A DNA stretch of 64,000 bases, from positions 25,698,191 through 25,762,190 of the forward strand of contig NC_046307.1 in NCBI RefSeq assembly GCF_004115265.2, given 5' to 3'. Shown here piece after piece: positions 1 through 12,025 of this stretch. Every line of letters begins with the position of its first letter. Positions within the stretch are counted from its first letter, which is position 1. Both the position numbers and the translations under genes were made by a program. Source of the stretch: Rhinolophus ferrumequinum (lineage: Eukaryota > Chordata > Mammalia > Chiroptera > Rhinolophidae). The notes below the pieces were generated by a model, which worked only from the letters and a program-made list of their open reading frames with translations, was not told the origin of the DNA and did no database searches.

Positions 1-419
1 TCTGGGCTTTTTTTCTTCTTTTAAAAAACTTCCTTCATCTTCCTTCCTCAACTTAGGAAAATGTCGCTTTTCCTGTAGGAGGCAGTTTCAATAAGAGATG
101 TGGTTATCAGATAATGTGGAAGGCAGGAGGCAGGCACTCCAAATGGATAAAAAGTTTACACTGACAAGAGGACCTCATTTTCTCTCTCTTTTTGTTTTTA
201 GTTTTTATTTTTTATTGCTTCTGTTGCTGAGGAGGGCAGGCAAGGAAAGAGAGATGCATCAACTAAACTAGTGAGTCTAGATGCAGGAAAGGGACATCTG
301 CAGAGGTTAAGTTTACACTTCGATTGAAGCAGATGAAATTAGGATACAGAATCTATGAAATGAACTGGTGAGCACCTTTGAAAAAGAACTGAGTTTTTAT
401 TTTTAAATTTCTAAAAATT

Positions 420-760
420 ATTTTTCAATAGGCAATATAGGCATCTGATATAAAATACATGAGGGTGAAAAAAGTGTACAGTAAAAAGTCTTTTTTCATT
501 CCTCCCCAGTGAGCTTGTTTATATAAATACAAACACATATGTCTCTCCCTTCTTTAGAAGCAGCCCCCATATGTGCTTATTCTGTTCCTTGCTTTTGTCA
601 CTTAACACTCAAAAGCTGAGATTGTTTCATATAGTACCTTTGAGTGATACCACATTCTTTTTCATGGTTGCGGGCTACCCCATTGTATAGATGTGCCATA
701 CCTCATTTAGCCAACAAAGGACCATGTCTTAATTATTTTTCCGTGCCTATTCCTTGCACA
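420..760 (+). repeat. L1M-type LINE 3'-end fragment
   Basis: A run resembling the diverged 3' region of old mammalian L1s, including the stretch meaning 'attctgttccttgcttttgtcacttaac' in order and a later CATTGTATAGATGTGCCATA segment. It is diverged and 5'-truncated. Confidence 0.45.
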
Positions 761-1787
761 TTGCAAGTGCTCAATAAACATTTAATGCTTGCTCACAAGC
801 AAATTACATTTTGTACAACTTGTTCATGTTTTTCCTCATCTCTGCTTTCAGGTACCAATTATTTTTTCAATATTCCAGGTATTTAGATAATGTATGTATT
901 CCCCGGTGGACCAAGTCTCTCTGTGTACTGATCAAACCTCGCTACCTAACTTCCAAGGCCCACCTTAATCTAGTTGCTCTCCAGTGAAATTAACCCTCAG
1001 TACTTCCTGCTTTTTAATGCCCTAAGTATCACTTGCCACGTGCAGATTTCCCCCCCTATTTTCTGTTATCTCTACCTCCATCTGATTGCTTATAATGATG
1101 CTCCCACCCCAAATTTCCTTCCTGGTCTTGTTCACTATTCTGCCACTGGTTTTTTGTTTTTCGTTTTTTTCTTTTTCTGAACTGTTTTTCGCTTATGTGG
1201 TCAGCACTCCCTAGAGGAACGGGTAATATTTTCTATAATGATTTCAAATAGAAGCTTTATGTATCTCCATGACGCTAATAACTGGCACATACAAGGCCTC
1301 AGGAGAGTCGGCATAAATGAGAATCTCTCCTCAGTCCTCCTGGGTTTTCTCTCCATCCTCTCTTTGAGGAATTGCGCAGGTTTCTTGCTATTTCAAAGTT
1401 GTGTAAGACCTCCTTCCTGGCTCATCTCCTTTAAAGAAAGTACTCTTAAGAGATCCTGAGATCCTGGAAGGAGGCAGGTCACAGTTCAGCCTGAGAACTG
1501 CCACCCCCCAGCTTTGTGATCTCAGCCTCTCTGAGTCTCAGTTTGTACGATGGAGTGAGATGGATTAGTAGGTCTCTGAGGCCCCTCCCAGTTTTAATGT
1601 CTGATCATCTGGAGTGGAGATTTATAACTGTGTTTAAATTTGTCTGGAATATAACCCTTATCCCACACCCCAAAACGAACACATCTGGTTAGAGACTTCC
1701 GAGATATTCTGAAGCCTTTGGGTCGCATTGCTCCTAGAATATTACAGAATGTTACTGAAGTTCAAAAGAAGATGCTCAATACTGGTC

Positions 1788-1790
<3 letters not shown>

Positions 1791-1846
<56 letters not shown>
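1791..1846. repeat. (TA)n microsatellite, about 28 units
   Basis: An uninterrupted TA dinucleotide array, seen directly. Confidence 0.97.
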
Positions 1847-1849
<3 letters not shown>

Positions 1850-2399
1850 TACCGAGGTTTTGAGATCTGGCAGTAACATCAGGACGCTGGGTTTGTCCTA
1901 TGTAACACTAGGGAGAGAGAGAGAAAGCAAGAGAAGTTTAGAACTGACTAGAGAGCCCCAAAGGACAAGGTTTACTTTTATCTATATTAATGTGCTTATC
2001 TGTTCTCTTTCCATTGGCCTATATTTTTATTTGCCCACCTATAGGCAGAGATCTATATAGCAGAGATCAACTTTCTTCTTTGTAAAGTACTGAATATTCA
2101 CTTAGCAGCCTCGGAGAGTTTCACAATAACAATAATCAAAAGATGTCATGGCTACAGATAGAGTTCCAAAATGGCGGAAGGGAGAAAAAAATATATGTGT
2201 GTATATATATATGTATGTATACACACACACACACATATGTAGGCAACTAATACTCAACCAGAATCACTAGTAAAATTACCTAAATTGTCACCTAATATTT
2301 CCTTCCATAAGCAACATATTTACCATGCCTGAGAGAAGCTAGCTTTCTTTTCTTACCAAATTTAGTGTAATTCAAATTTAAAAAGTAAAATGTCTCCTC

Positions 2400-3010
2400 T
2401 GCCTTTACTCCATTCTCTGTCCATAGAAGTCAAAATAATCTTTTAAAACATAGATCAGGTCATCTTATGAGTAAAATCCTTCTGGTTTCCCAATGCACTT
2501 TGAAAAGAGTACAGTTTTAAAGCCTCCTAGACCTTGGCTGACCTGGCCTCTGCAGCCTTTCTACTGTGCTTTCTCTCCACCTCTCCGAAGCTGCCCTGGC
2601 CTCCTTTCAGTACCTCTAACACCCAAAATTCATGTGTTACCCTCTGCCTGAAATGTACTCCTCCCAATTCCTCCTCTCTCTCTCTCTCTGCCCCCCCCCC
2701 GCCCCCGCTCCTTCTTGTCCTTTTCATCTTTGCCTAAATGCACCTTTTTAGAGAAGCCTTCTTTGACATCTAAGTAGTTTCCCCTATCTTCCCCCAATCC
2801 ATTTATTCTGTCACTTTACTCCATGAGTTTCCTTCATGATAGTTATCAAGGTTTCTCATTATCCTTTTATTTCTTACTTGCATTCGTGTACTTGTTTGAT
2901 TGTCAGTCCCTGCCACAAATGTTAAGCTCCATAAAGCCAGGAACTATTTCATTCATCAGAGCATCCTCTATAGTGTCAGCATGAGGCCCTGCGTGCATAG
3001 CAAACGGCCT
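2400..3010 (+). repeat. L2 LINE fragment (3' part)
   Basis: It has characteristic L2 3'-end wording: CCTTCTTTGACATC, then TTGTTTGATTGTCAGTC, TGTTAAGCTCCATAAAG and CCAGGAACTATTTCATTCA. A (CT)n/C-run expansion lies inside at about 2664-2707. Confidence 0.65.
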
Positions 3011-3559
3011 ATAAACAAAACTCTATGAACACCTAATCCCATATCGAGCTAGGAATCAGAAGCCTCAAATCCTGGTCCTATCTCTGGGAGCTAGGTGACC
3101 TTAAATTATTTACTTACTTTTCTGTGAAATTAGGGGAAGGCATTCATTAGAACATCTTTATGGATCCTCTCAGCTTTGGAAGTTTGACGGTCTATGATTA
3201 TTATTGGTAGACATTGAAATGTGACTTTAGTAGACTCTAAGGGAGAAGGAACATCAAAGAAAATAAAATGAGACGAATAAAATAAATTTGATGTCTATTT
3301 CTGGATTTTAAAAATTGAAATCTGATCTCATCAGAATTCAGAAGGTTTTCAGGTTGTAATCAACAGATCAAAATAATAATCAAATGCATAGTCATGAAAC
3401 GTGATACTTCTTTATAGTTAGGGGATGTTTGATCATCTATTGATAATTTTCAAGAGTCAGAAGGTTTTTCTATTATGTAGCAAAAGCAGAGGCAACACAC
3501 TGCGAAAGCAGGAAGTTAACCCAAACTGTACCAAGAAAAGAAGTCAGCCGGGTGCACTC

Positions 3560-3850
3560 TTCAGTTGAATGTAAAGATACATATATAATCTGATAAAAGA
3601 CAATACTATACAAGTGATAGACCTTGGCTACTTCTGCGGGAATGGGGAGAGCTCTCTAAAAATGGAATTAATTGATAGGTACATAAGTGTGTCAGCACTC
3701 TAAGGGATATAAAGGTTTTTGAGACTTGGGCTCAGAGGGTGATTTACAGTGGTACTATATATACTTGGAGGCATTTACCTTTTTCCCCATTTTCAAAATA
3801 TTTCAAACCCAAATATTTATATTAAATTTTATCTTCCTAACCATGTTATA
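3560..3850 (+). repeat. L1 3'-UTR-like fragment
   Basis: Resembles the terminal part of old L1 elements (CAAGTGATAGACC, AGTGGTACTATATATACTTGG). It is diverged. Confidence 0.35.
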
Positions 3851-5358
3851 CTTTAAGAAATGCATCTTGTTAGATTTATTTAGAATTGGGAATAATAGAA
3901 AGGCTTGGCGCTAAGGATATCACCCTGTCTGGTTCTTAAGGAGACTCATTGTACAACCAGTGTTTCTCAATTATTTTTTTTAACCTATACTCTCCCAGCT
4001 TAGAAGATATGTTCAAGCCTTACTTTCTATACGTTGTAGTTCAAACACAATAGTTTTTTTCAGGTATGAAATTATATTATTGAATATATTTTTCTCCAAC
4101 TGCCCTTTCACTCATTTGGGGCCTTCCTTCCATTGAGCATCAGTGATTGTTCTAATTTTGCAATAGCCTAAAACCCATTGTTTTGGCAGCATAAAATCCA
4201 TTGTTTACGACAAACACTTCAACACCTCCTGAACTACAAGCTGTTTGTTTGTTTTACATTTATCTGCAATAACCTGAGAAACAAAAAACATCCTGTTCTG
4301 GGTGAAGGGGTTGAGGGGATGGAGATGGTGTGTTTCCTATTTGATTGTTTCGGTGCACACCAGGCCTGAGTGCTGCGGAGAACAAAAACAAAATTCCAAG
4401 AAGGGGTTGAGAAGGCTGCTCTTCATGGACTAGCTCCTGATGACGCTGTCCTTTCCTGAACCTAATTACAAGTGGGTGAAAGGATACTAGAAACCCCACA
4501 GGGCCGGGGGAAGGGAATGTCTTGCCTGCTTTCTTCATCCCACTATTGCTCAGCAGAATGACTGTTTAAGTGGGCAGCAGAGCTAACAAACTTTGAATAT
4601 CTCAGGGATAACAAACTGAGACGGCCAGAAACAATTATTTATTGAACACACATATATTTTCCTTAGTGAGGGTGTGTTTTTCCCATTTATCAATACAACC
4701 ACCTTGTGAAATAGTTATTCATATCCCTATGTTACAGATAAGGAGAAAAGACACTCCTTTGGAGGGGAGTTCAGGAAGTGCATTTGCTGCTCTACCCTGA
4801 GGGCTGGGGTGGGGGGTCCAGCTCCTTGGAGAACAGCTTTCAAGAATCCACTTTGAAACTGCCGCTGAAGGCCAGCTCGGAAATGGAAGTAGGGTTTTGG
4901 AGAATCCCCTTAGGGGGAAATGCTTAAAAGTAGGAAGGCACAGTGAGTTGGGGTGAAACCATTCAGGACTGTGACAAGCAGCTTGCTTTGGGCCATCTGC
5001 ACCTTCTCAGGGACGGGGGGAGTAACAATGAGGACCGCAAGGAATTGGTAGCCGCGTGCAGGAAGCCAGTGCTTTGTCTCCTTTCCCACTGCTGGAGACC
5101 ACGAGGCAGCCTTGCATTCGAGCCTGATCAATCGCTACAAAGGGCAGGCGTACGCAGAGCCCTTTTTCCAAACAGGATTTACAGGGAATTAAGGGCCTTA
5201 GGGACCTCCTAGGCTAGGCCTGGGCCCCAAAGCTCTTGCAACGAAAATCTGTGGAGCTTGCTTAGCGTCCGTCCAGGTCTCGGAGCTTCTCCGAAGGCGT
5301 GCTTCCCCCACAGGAGGCCGCGTCTTCTTTGTAACTCGAGCAAGGCCCCGGCGGGCCG

Positions 5359-5372
5359 GTTGCTATGGTAAC
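5359..5372 (+). promoter_or_regulatory. RFX X-box palindrome, GTTGCTATGGTAAC
   Basis: This near-perfect inverted repeat matches the RFX consensus GTTGCCATGGCAAC at 12 of 14 positions. It lies about 700 nt upstream of CNOT8 exon 1, where a divergent gene (FAXDC2 in human) could also start. Confidence 0.55.
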
Positions 5373-5559
5373 GCTGCTCGCCCGGCTTCGAGGCCTGGAG
5401 GATGGAAGCAAGCCTTGGCGGACGTCACCCAGACTCAGTTTGGGGGTGCTGCACCCATCCCTGTTTGGCAGGAAGGAAGCTGTGAGGTTTGTGAGTGAGG
5501 GGTTCAGGGGGCCACATTAGTACAGAGCGGAGGGTTGGGTTAGGATCTCTCTCCACCAA

Positions 5560-6260
5560 CCTTCCCCCAAGTCCGCTCCTACTAAAGAGTTTAAACTTCT
5601 TCAAAGCAGGGAGGAGGGGGCATTGTAATTTGGGATTTAGTCAGACGGGCCACGCCCACCCGGGAAGGGAGCTACTTCTAGATCACGCCCCTTCCCCGGG
5701 CTCGCGGAAGGAGAAGCGAAATGGAGTAGGGATCAAGATTGAATTGAGTCAATGCAACTAATCTCGCGAAGGCCTAGGGCTAACCGGGTTTCGCCTGCGT
5801 CCTCCGAGGCCACCCCGCCCTCCCTTTTTCGCGGGGCCTTCTTGGTTTTGCGCCTGCGTGCTTGCTCCCGCGAGTTCACGGGTTGGGAGAACGCACGGAA
5901 TCGCCGGGGCGCGCAGAAGGGGCGGAGCATGCATGGTCAGGCGCGCGCGCGTCGGGAGTGACGCGAAAGAGCCGGCGAGTCGGGAGGATCGGGTGGCTAG
6001 AGTGGTACGGTCAGGTTATTTGGTGGGCGGTGCGTAAAGCCGTTCTGGGCACGAGGGAGCGCATCTCACTGTCCCGCTCTATCCTAGGAGCGGATCCGGG
6101 GCAAAGGGAGGAGAGAACCGGGTCAGGGGCCGTTGCCGCCGCCGCTGCCGCCGCGGAGTCCGCCTACCAGCCGGCCAGCCCGCGCTTCGCGGGCCCTGCT
6201 TGTCAGGTAAGCAGGCCCGCGCTTACCAAAGAGAGGAGCGTGAGATGAGCGAGGGTGGGA
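5560..6260 (+). promoter_or_regulatory. CNOT8: CNOT8 CpG-island promoter
   Basis: This region is dense in CpG (for example GGCGCGCGCGCG near 5940 and CGCGGGGC near 5830). It has GC boxes (about 5648, 5684, 5918), a TGCGCCTGCG NRF1-like site near 5848 and TGACGCG near 5958. It ends in exon 1 and its donor at 6207. No TATA box was found. Confidence 0.8.
6060..6206 (+). other. CNOT8: CNOT8 non-coding exon 1 (5' UTR)
   Basis: This is a GC-rich segment with a (GCC)n-like run at about 6130-6155, ending in a strong donor, TGTCAG|GTAAGC. The next exon begins at 11842 after an AG at 11840-11841 and carries 67 nt of 5' UTR before the ATG. Only the 3' boundary (6206) is seen directly. The left edge is a guess because no TATA box or initiator fixes the start site. 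Confidence 0.6.
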
Positions 6261-6369
6261 GGCCATCCGGGCCTGTGGGAGGAAGAGGAGTGGGGACATG
6301 TTGAGAAGGCTGTGCGAGACGAGCAGGAGGCCCACAGGATAGTAGTAATAACAACCACCACCACCACAC

Positions 6370-6595
6370 AATAATAATACTCTAGTGATGTGTGCCAAGA
6401 CTTTACAAAGCTACTTAAATATGCTTCATTCTGTTTAACCTCTACTGCAGGCCTCCGAGGGGTCTGCTATTAAACCCATTTCACACGATAGGAAAACTGA
6501 GGCACGAGGGAGGGTAAGTAATATATGCAAAACCTCATAGCTAGTCGGGAGCCTGACTTCGAATTTAGGTCTCTGGCCGTGAGGCCTGTAATTTT
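6370..6595 (+). repeat. MIR SINE
   Basis: It contains the conserved MIR core: TTAACCTCTACTGCAG..., TTAAACCCATTTCACA, GGAAAACTGAGGCACGAG, GTAAGTAATATATGCAAAAC and TCATAGCTAGTCGGGAGCC. The match is clear for this ancient SINE. Confidence 0.75.
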
Positions 6596-8385
6596 AATAT
6601 TTTCGCTTTGCACACAAAAGGGGGGCGGTGGGGAGGGATGAGTGTGAAGTGGGAGGGAGATCCAGAATGGGAAGAGAATGATGACGGGAAACTAGGGAAG
6701 AGTACATGAGTTTGGAACCTTGCCAGACTTCTCCCTTCTTGGTGGCCCTGCCACTTTTCCCTGCTGTTCTATGGTTTAACGAACCTGAGCCGGTGCTCTG
6801 GAGGAGCCAACTCACGGGCATAGGTCCCATGGGTGGTTTTAAGAACTGTTTGAACTGCAGTTCAGTCCAGGGTAGTGCCTTTTGCAGTGTTTTTGTAGGG
6901 AGGAGAACACAGCGGCGGCGGCGATTACCGCGGCCGTGTATGGAGGACCCTCTTCCAAGTTGCTGCCATTTCTAACTTGTAAGGTGCTGCTGCTTCCTTT
7001 TCCATCTTGTCCACGCGCTGCAAAGCCTTTGTCCAATCCTCTACAAAGAGGATGCAATTACTGTTTTCTTGCACACTTAGGAAACAACCAGGAAAACCAA
7101 ACATGCTTTTCCCAAGCAAGGCCTGGTACTCGGGGTTGCTTGTGGAGAAAGCTTTCAGGTGGTTGTATCATTAGTTGCCCTTTAGAGCTCTCCTGGGTAA
7201 ATCAGGAGCTCTGTTTTGGAGTAGTTTTACATTATAGGTCGTCAGGAACGGGAACGATCTGGAACAGTTTGTACTATAGATCAGCACCTCAGTAATTGGT
7301 GTGTGTGTGTGTGATTATGTGAGTGAGTGTGAGAGAGAGGCCCTCTTGCACAGTTTAGTGCTGGGAAACAACAGGTATCAATCAGTGCTTGTGTTTTGCT
7401 TTCATAGGGAGTGGAGTAGCCCATGTGGAGTTATTTGAAAGTCAGCCTGTGAGGCAAACGTTGCATGAGATCAAATTTATCTTTAGAAATTCCTTAGGAA
7501 GTTGCAGAGTTGGAGATGGCTGACCTGTTTCCCAGTAAATCCAGGAGAGTTGGTTTTTCCTTCAGCTTTGAAACTTGTTGCAACTCAGATGAAGTGATTA
7601 GGTTACCTTTAGGGGCTGTGTTTCACAAATACACAAATGTGAGTGGATAGTCATTCTGCACTGGGAGGTGCACTGAGATGCTGGCCCTGCGAGGTTTCAA
7701 AAGAGGAGACTAATAGAGAACAGTGTGTGGTTTCCATCACAGGCTCATTGTGGAGCATGTGCTCACTGAATGGAAAGTGGCAGACAGAATTGCTGGCATT
7801 ATTTATTATTATTATTTCTCTTTTTTGGCTTGCATATCCAGTAATTTATGCTAAGTTAAATGTGCATAATATTCCTTTTCAGTTTTTGAATGGCACTACA
7901 TTTAGGGTTTGCAAGCTATTGTCTATTTCTCCACAGTTTTCCTAGATAAGGGTTTGGTGCAAGAATCTTAACATATTTTTGCCAGTGGTGTGCTTTTGAG
8001 TTTCCCATTTGTCAGATATGTATAACAATGGTTACTTTTTGAACTGTGTTAAGCTTTTTATAAAACATTCTCTTGAAAATGGAAATCGTGATATTGTGTT
8101 TTAAAATTAATGTCTCTGAATTTCAGTTTCTTACTTGTAAAATGTAGAGGAAGATAGCATTGCACAAAGTTGTGAGGCGTTTTTTCTCCACTGTTACTTT
8201 GAGGCAAAACCCTACATTTTGTGTCATATCATCTATAAATATTTCACATTATCTCTAAAAGATAAGGACTCTTTTAAAAACCATAACTACAGTATAACAC
8301 CAAAAAAGCAAACAAAACAAAACCCCACCCACAAAACCCCAGAACAAAAAAGAAAAAAACCAAAACTAGCCAGTCATTGTTCAGA

Positions 8386-8425
8386 CTTCTAATTGTCTCA
8401 AAAATCTTCTAATTGTCTCAAAAAT
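8386..8425 (+). repeat. Two tandem 20-bp copies
   Basis: The unit CTTCTAATTGTCTCAAAAAT occurs twice back to back with no mismatch, so it is a recent local duplication. Confidence 0.95.
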
Positions 8426-8721
8426 AAAATAGTTTTTATCCCCCATAACAGTTTGTTTAAACCAAGATCCAGCTAAGGCCTATACATTTTGATTGGTTGA
8501 TATGTCTCCTGAGAATCTTTTACTTTAATTTCCTGCAATTTGTTTGTTGAAGAAGCTGGGTGGTTCTGTGTTTTTTTTCACAATCGTTTCTGGATTTTGC
8601 TGATTGCATTTCAGTGGTATCATTTAACATGTCCTTTTGTCCTCTTTATTTCTTGTAAATTGGTAGTTAAATCTAAAGGTGTGGTTAGATTCAAGGTAGA
8701 TTTTATTTTGGCAAGACTACA

Positions 8722-9300
8722 GTCATGCGCTGCATAACAATGTTTTGGTCACCGATCGACCACGTATAACGGTGGTCCCATAAGATTGTAAGGGAGCTGG
8801 AAAATCCCTACTGCCTAGAGGCGTCATAGCTGTCCTAACATTGTAGGGCAGTGTGTTACATGCTTAGGATGCTGGTGTAAGCAGACCTGCTGCACTGCCA
8901 GTCGTAGCACATACGGTTATGTACAGTACATTATGCTGGATAATGATAATAAGTGACTGTTACTGGTTTATGTACTTACTGCCAGACTTTTTATCGTTAT
9001 TTTAGAGTGTACTCTTTCAACTTATAAAAAAAAAGTTTGCTGTAAAACAATGTGCTGTGTTACACCTGCAGCAGCCTCACACATCTGGTGTTTTCTGCTT
9101 CTCTTGATTGCATCATTTTTTCTTGTGCGTGATTTAACGTTTTGTGCAGTGACATCCAGGTTTGTAGCCTAGGGGCAATAGGTGTGTAGTAGGCTATGCC
9201 ATCGAGGTTTGTGGACACTGTGGACGCGTGCTCTGTGATGTCTGCACATGATACATTTCTCTTTCTCAGAATGTATCCCTGTGTTCTAAGAGACACATAA
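8722..9300 (+). mobile_element. Tigger-like (pogo/TcMar) DNA transposon, internally deleted
   Basis: The left end, CAGTCATGCGCTGCATAACA..., and the right part (GTTTGTAGCCTAGGGGCAAT, then CTCAGAATGTATCCC) match a TcMar-Tigger group I recall from mammals. Subfamily is not assigned. The central transposase region is missing. The right end is worn, so the TA duplication cannot be verified on that side. Confidence 0.55.
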
Positions 9301-9329
9301 TATCTGCTTGTCTCTTTTTCTGATGATGA

Positions 9330-9610
9330 CAGCTATTGTGATTATTTTAACAACTTTATGTATAATTTACATATTATAAAACACGCCTTAATGTAGCGTT
9401 CAGTGATTCTTAGTACATTTACTGAGTTGGGCAGTCATTACTGTAATTGAGTTTAGAAACATTTCCATCACCTCAGTAAGATACCTCATGCCCATTTCCA
9501 CTTAACCCCCATTGCTATCCCCACCCATCACTGGAGTCTACTTTCTGTCTTTCTAGATTTGCCTTTTCTGCTTACTCCATGTAAATGCCATATGATTATT
9601 GCCCAAATCT
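9330..9610 (+). repeat. L1M 3'-end fragment
   Basis: Diverged copy of the L1 3' segment that recurs in this window (TTTAGAAACATTTCCATCACC, TTGCTATCCCCACCCATCACTGG in sequence order). Confidence 0.5.
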
Positions 9611-11841
9611 ATAAATTCATTAGGAGACACAAAATGGTGATCTTCTGTCATTTTGTATTCATTTGTTAACTGTATAACTTCTATAAAGAAAAACTTTCCC
9701 TCAGCTTTTGGTTACTTCTAGGTACAGTTTATATAGGAAAGACAAGATATGTATTTTAAAAATAAGTTGATTCACTAGCATTCTCCAGCCGTGACCAATT
9801 AAGTGTATTTTCTTAGTTCATTATGAACTCATGAATTTAAACCTATCTGGAAAGTTTTAATACACTGTAGTAATTATCCATAATGAGCTTCATATTGTCT
9901 TTCTTTGATCAGCGGGACCCTCTTCAGATTGTTTCCTGAGTTCTTTTGACACAACCTTAAGAGTGCCTTAGCCGGAGACCATGGTTCTAAGAGTTTAGTG
10001 TAAATACCGAATTGTCCTCTTTTTAAGCCTGCTCTTCGCTGCGTGGAGGCCAAAGGCATTTTTGCTTGCGTCCCTTTTGTTACTTTTGCTCTTACGGAAA
10101 TGTCTCCAGGAGTGACATATTCACTTCCCCTAAAGTAATTTATGGTGGTGTTCAAAATGACATCAAAAAGGAAGTGCCTTGTTTCAGTTAGGGAACTAAG
10201 GAAGTGAAGTGGTACAAATTTAACATTATTAATGGGCATAGAAATGATTTAAAAACCTTAAGCAAGGTTTAGAATCTAAAATTCTGAGTCCCAACATTTT
10301 CTTAATTATGGTCAGATAGTAAATTCCACATTCAGTCAGAACTTCTGCCCTTTTCTGATGTTCGTTATTTGTTCATTCAAGCCTTTCATTCATGCTCATT
10401 GCGTACAGAATGAAAATAAGAAACACATTCTGCCTTTAAGACGTGTACACCTGTATTTGTTAGGAAGATACCACAGCCCACTTAAATTTCAGAGTAATTA
10501 TAGTAAGTCTGCGGTGACTTCAGGGAAACATACGTTGAAGTGTAACGTGCCTTGAATAAATGGAATCTTCGAGGGTTGCTGACAAACCGACAGATTGATT
10601 TCTTAGCAGTTTCTCAGAGAAATGAAGACACTTGAGAATGCTAGTTTTGTTTTCCAGATTCTTACTGTGTCTGCCTATCTTGACGATAGAAAGCCAAGAT
10701 TTTCCTTGCCTCTGTCCTTTGGAAATCGCTCATGTTCGTTTTACTGTTTCTAGGAATTTCCCCTGTGAATGGAGACACTGGGGCCCATTCAACATCGTGT
10801 TGAGCATCCATATGGTGGGGTGGCCTTTTAAGTAAATGCCCTTATGATAACCTTCTTTTAGGCTCTTCATAGCTGCTTGAGCGTCTCACATTGAATTTAT
10901 TGTAATAACAGCATTGCTCTGAGGCTGCCCCATGCTGAGTTTTGTCTTACAGAATACTGTTCCCTCCCGTTTCCTCCCGCAGTGTACACTATAAATCGTC
11001 CTGATTTTGGTTGAACTGTTGATACCTGCCATCTTCTCTATCTTTATTGTTGAATCGCTGCTTGGTTTCTTTACAATTTATGTGTTTAAAATAGGCATTT
11101 ATAACTCAAATTCAGATTTTTCTTATGGTTGTGAAGGTTGAAATTAGCAAGTGGGATTGTGTTTTATCACTTAAATCCCTATTTGCACAAATCTAAAGAG
11201 GCACTATGTTAAGTTAGTGAATTGCCTCTAGTTTTATTTGACTTTTGAATTGTAGGAGAAAAGAATTTCCTTTTTTGGAAGGTGGTGGGGGGAGTCCCAT
11301 CCTCATTCATCATATAGGTGTAAAGACTAAGTGTGAGTTTAAGTCCACATTCCTTCAGGCTTTCAGAAATCCCATGTGCGTTTAAACTGGCCAAAGTGAT
11401 TCCTTTAGAAATAGTTTCATGATTTGGTCTATGAACAGAGTGCTGTGGAAGTTATGGCTAAGGACATATTTGCGGTCACAGGGGCTATTTTAGTCTTCAG
11501 TTTAGGTATTCTGGAGAGGGTTGAAAACTGGGTTAGGGTCGTGATTTTATCCTGTGCTAAAAGGAAACTTGGGCAAAAGTTTCTTCAGGTTTCTTTCTTC
11601 TTTTTTTTCCCCCTGCTTATTTTAATTTGGGTGCCATTCAAAAATCAGGTTTCTTAATAACTTTAATTTTTTTTTAGGTGAAAGAACTGTGAGTGTGTGT
11701 GTAGAATAAATATAATAGTCTTAATGTTTTAGCTTAAATGGGTGAAGTGATGGTAAAATATTGTTTCGATGCCTTTGCTTTATTGCCATCTCATACCCCT
11801 GTGTAAGTTTATGTGATTGCAAAATGTGTTTTTGAATCTAG

Positions 11842-12025
11842 GTCAGATCAACCATTGGCTTGCCCGCTAACACACTCAGCTGAAAGCCACATCTCAAGTT
11901 GATTCAGGATGCCTGCAGCCCTTGTAGAGAACAGCCAGGTTATCTGTGAAGTCTGGGCCAGCAACCTCGAAGAAGAGATGAGGAAGATCCGAGAAATCGT
12001 GCTCAGTTACAGTTACATTGCCATG
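11842..12025 (+). CDS. CNOT8: CNOT8 exon 2: 5' UTR then first coding exon
   Basis: The acceptor is TTTTGAATCTAG and the exon starts at 11842. The ATG is at 11909-11911 and the coding part encodes residues 1-39 ([10 protein letters not shown]...SYSYIAM). The donor is ATG|GTAACG at 12026. The exon ends in phase 0, one residue before catalytic D40. Confidence 0.96.

Larger units (their letters stand above)
1..5340. other. Intergenic or divergent-gene 5' region, repeat-rich
   Basis: No coding exon was recognised. It holds L1 3'-end-like sequence (about 420-760), a (TA)n run, MIR-like pieces (about 1480-1610, 3050-3220, 4630-4750), an L2 remnant (about 2400-3010) and another L1 3' end (about 3560-3850). 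In human the next gene, FAXDC2, is transcribed away from CNOT8, so a non-coding first exon could lie near 4900-5400. Nothing in the sequence proves it. Confidence 0.5.
6207..11841 (+). other. CNOT8: CNOT8 intron 1
   Basis: A 5.6-kb intron between the non-coding exon and the first coding exon. It contains a MIR (about 6370-6595), an A/C-rich low-complexity run (8275-8365), a 20-bp tandem duplication (8386-8425), a Tigger-like transposon remnant (about 8722-9300) and an L1 3'-end fragment (about 9330-9600). No coding exon was recognised. Confidence 0.85.

Noticed and set aside
5000-5400. First exon of a divergent FAXDC2-like gene
   Set aside because: Synteny with human makes it plausible, but I could not identify a coding segment or a convincing donor on the minus strand.
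5862-6248. 128-codon open frame across the CNOT8 promoter
   Set aside because: The CpG island lowers stop-codon density. The frame crosses the exon 1 donor and shows no conserved protein.
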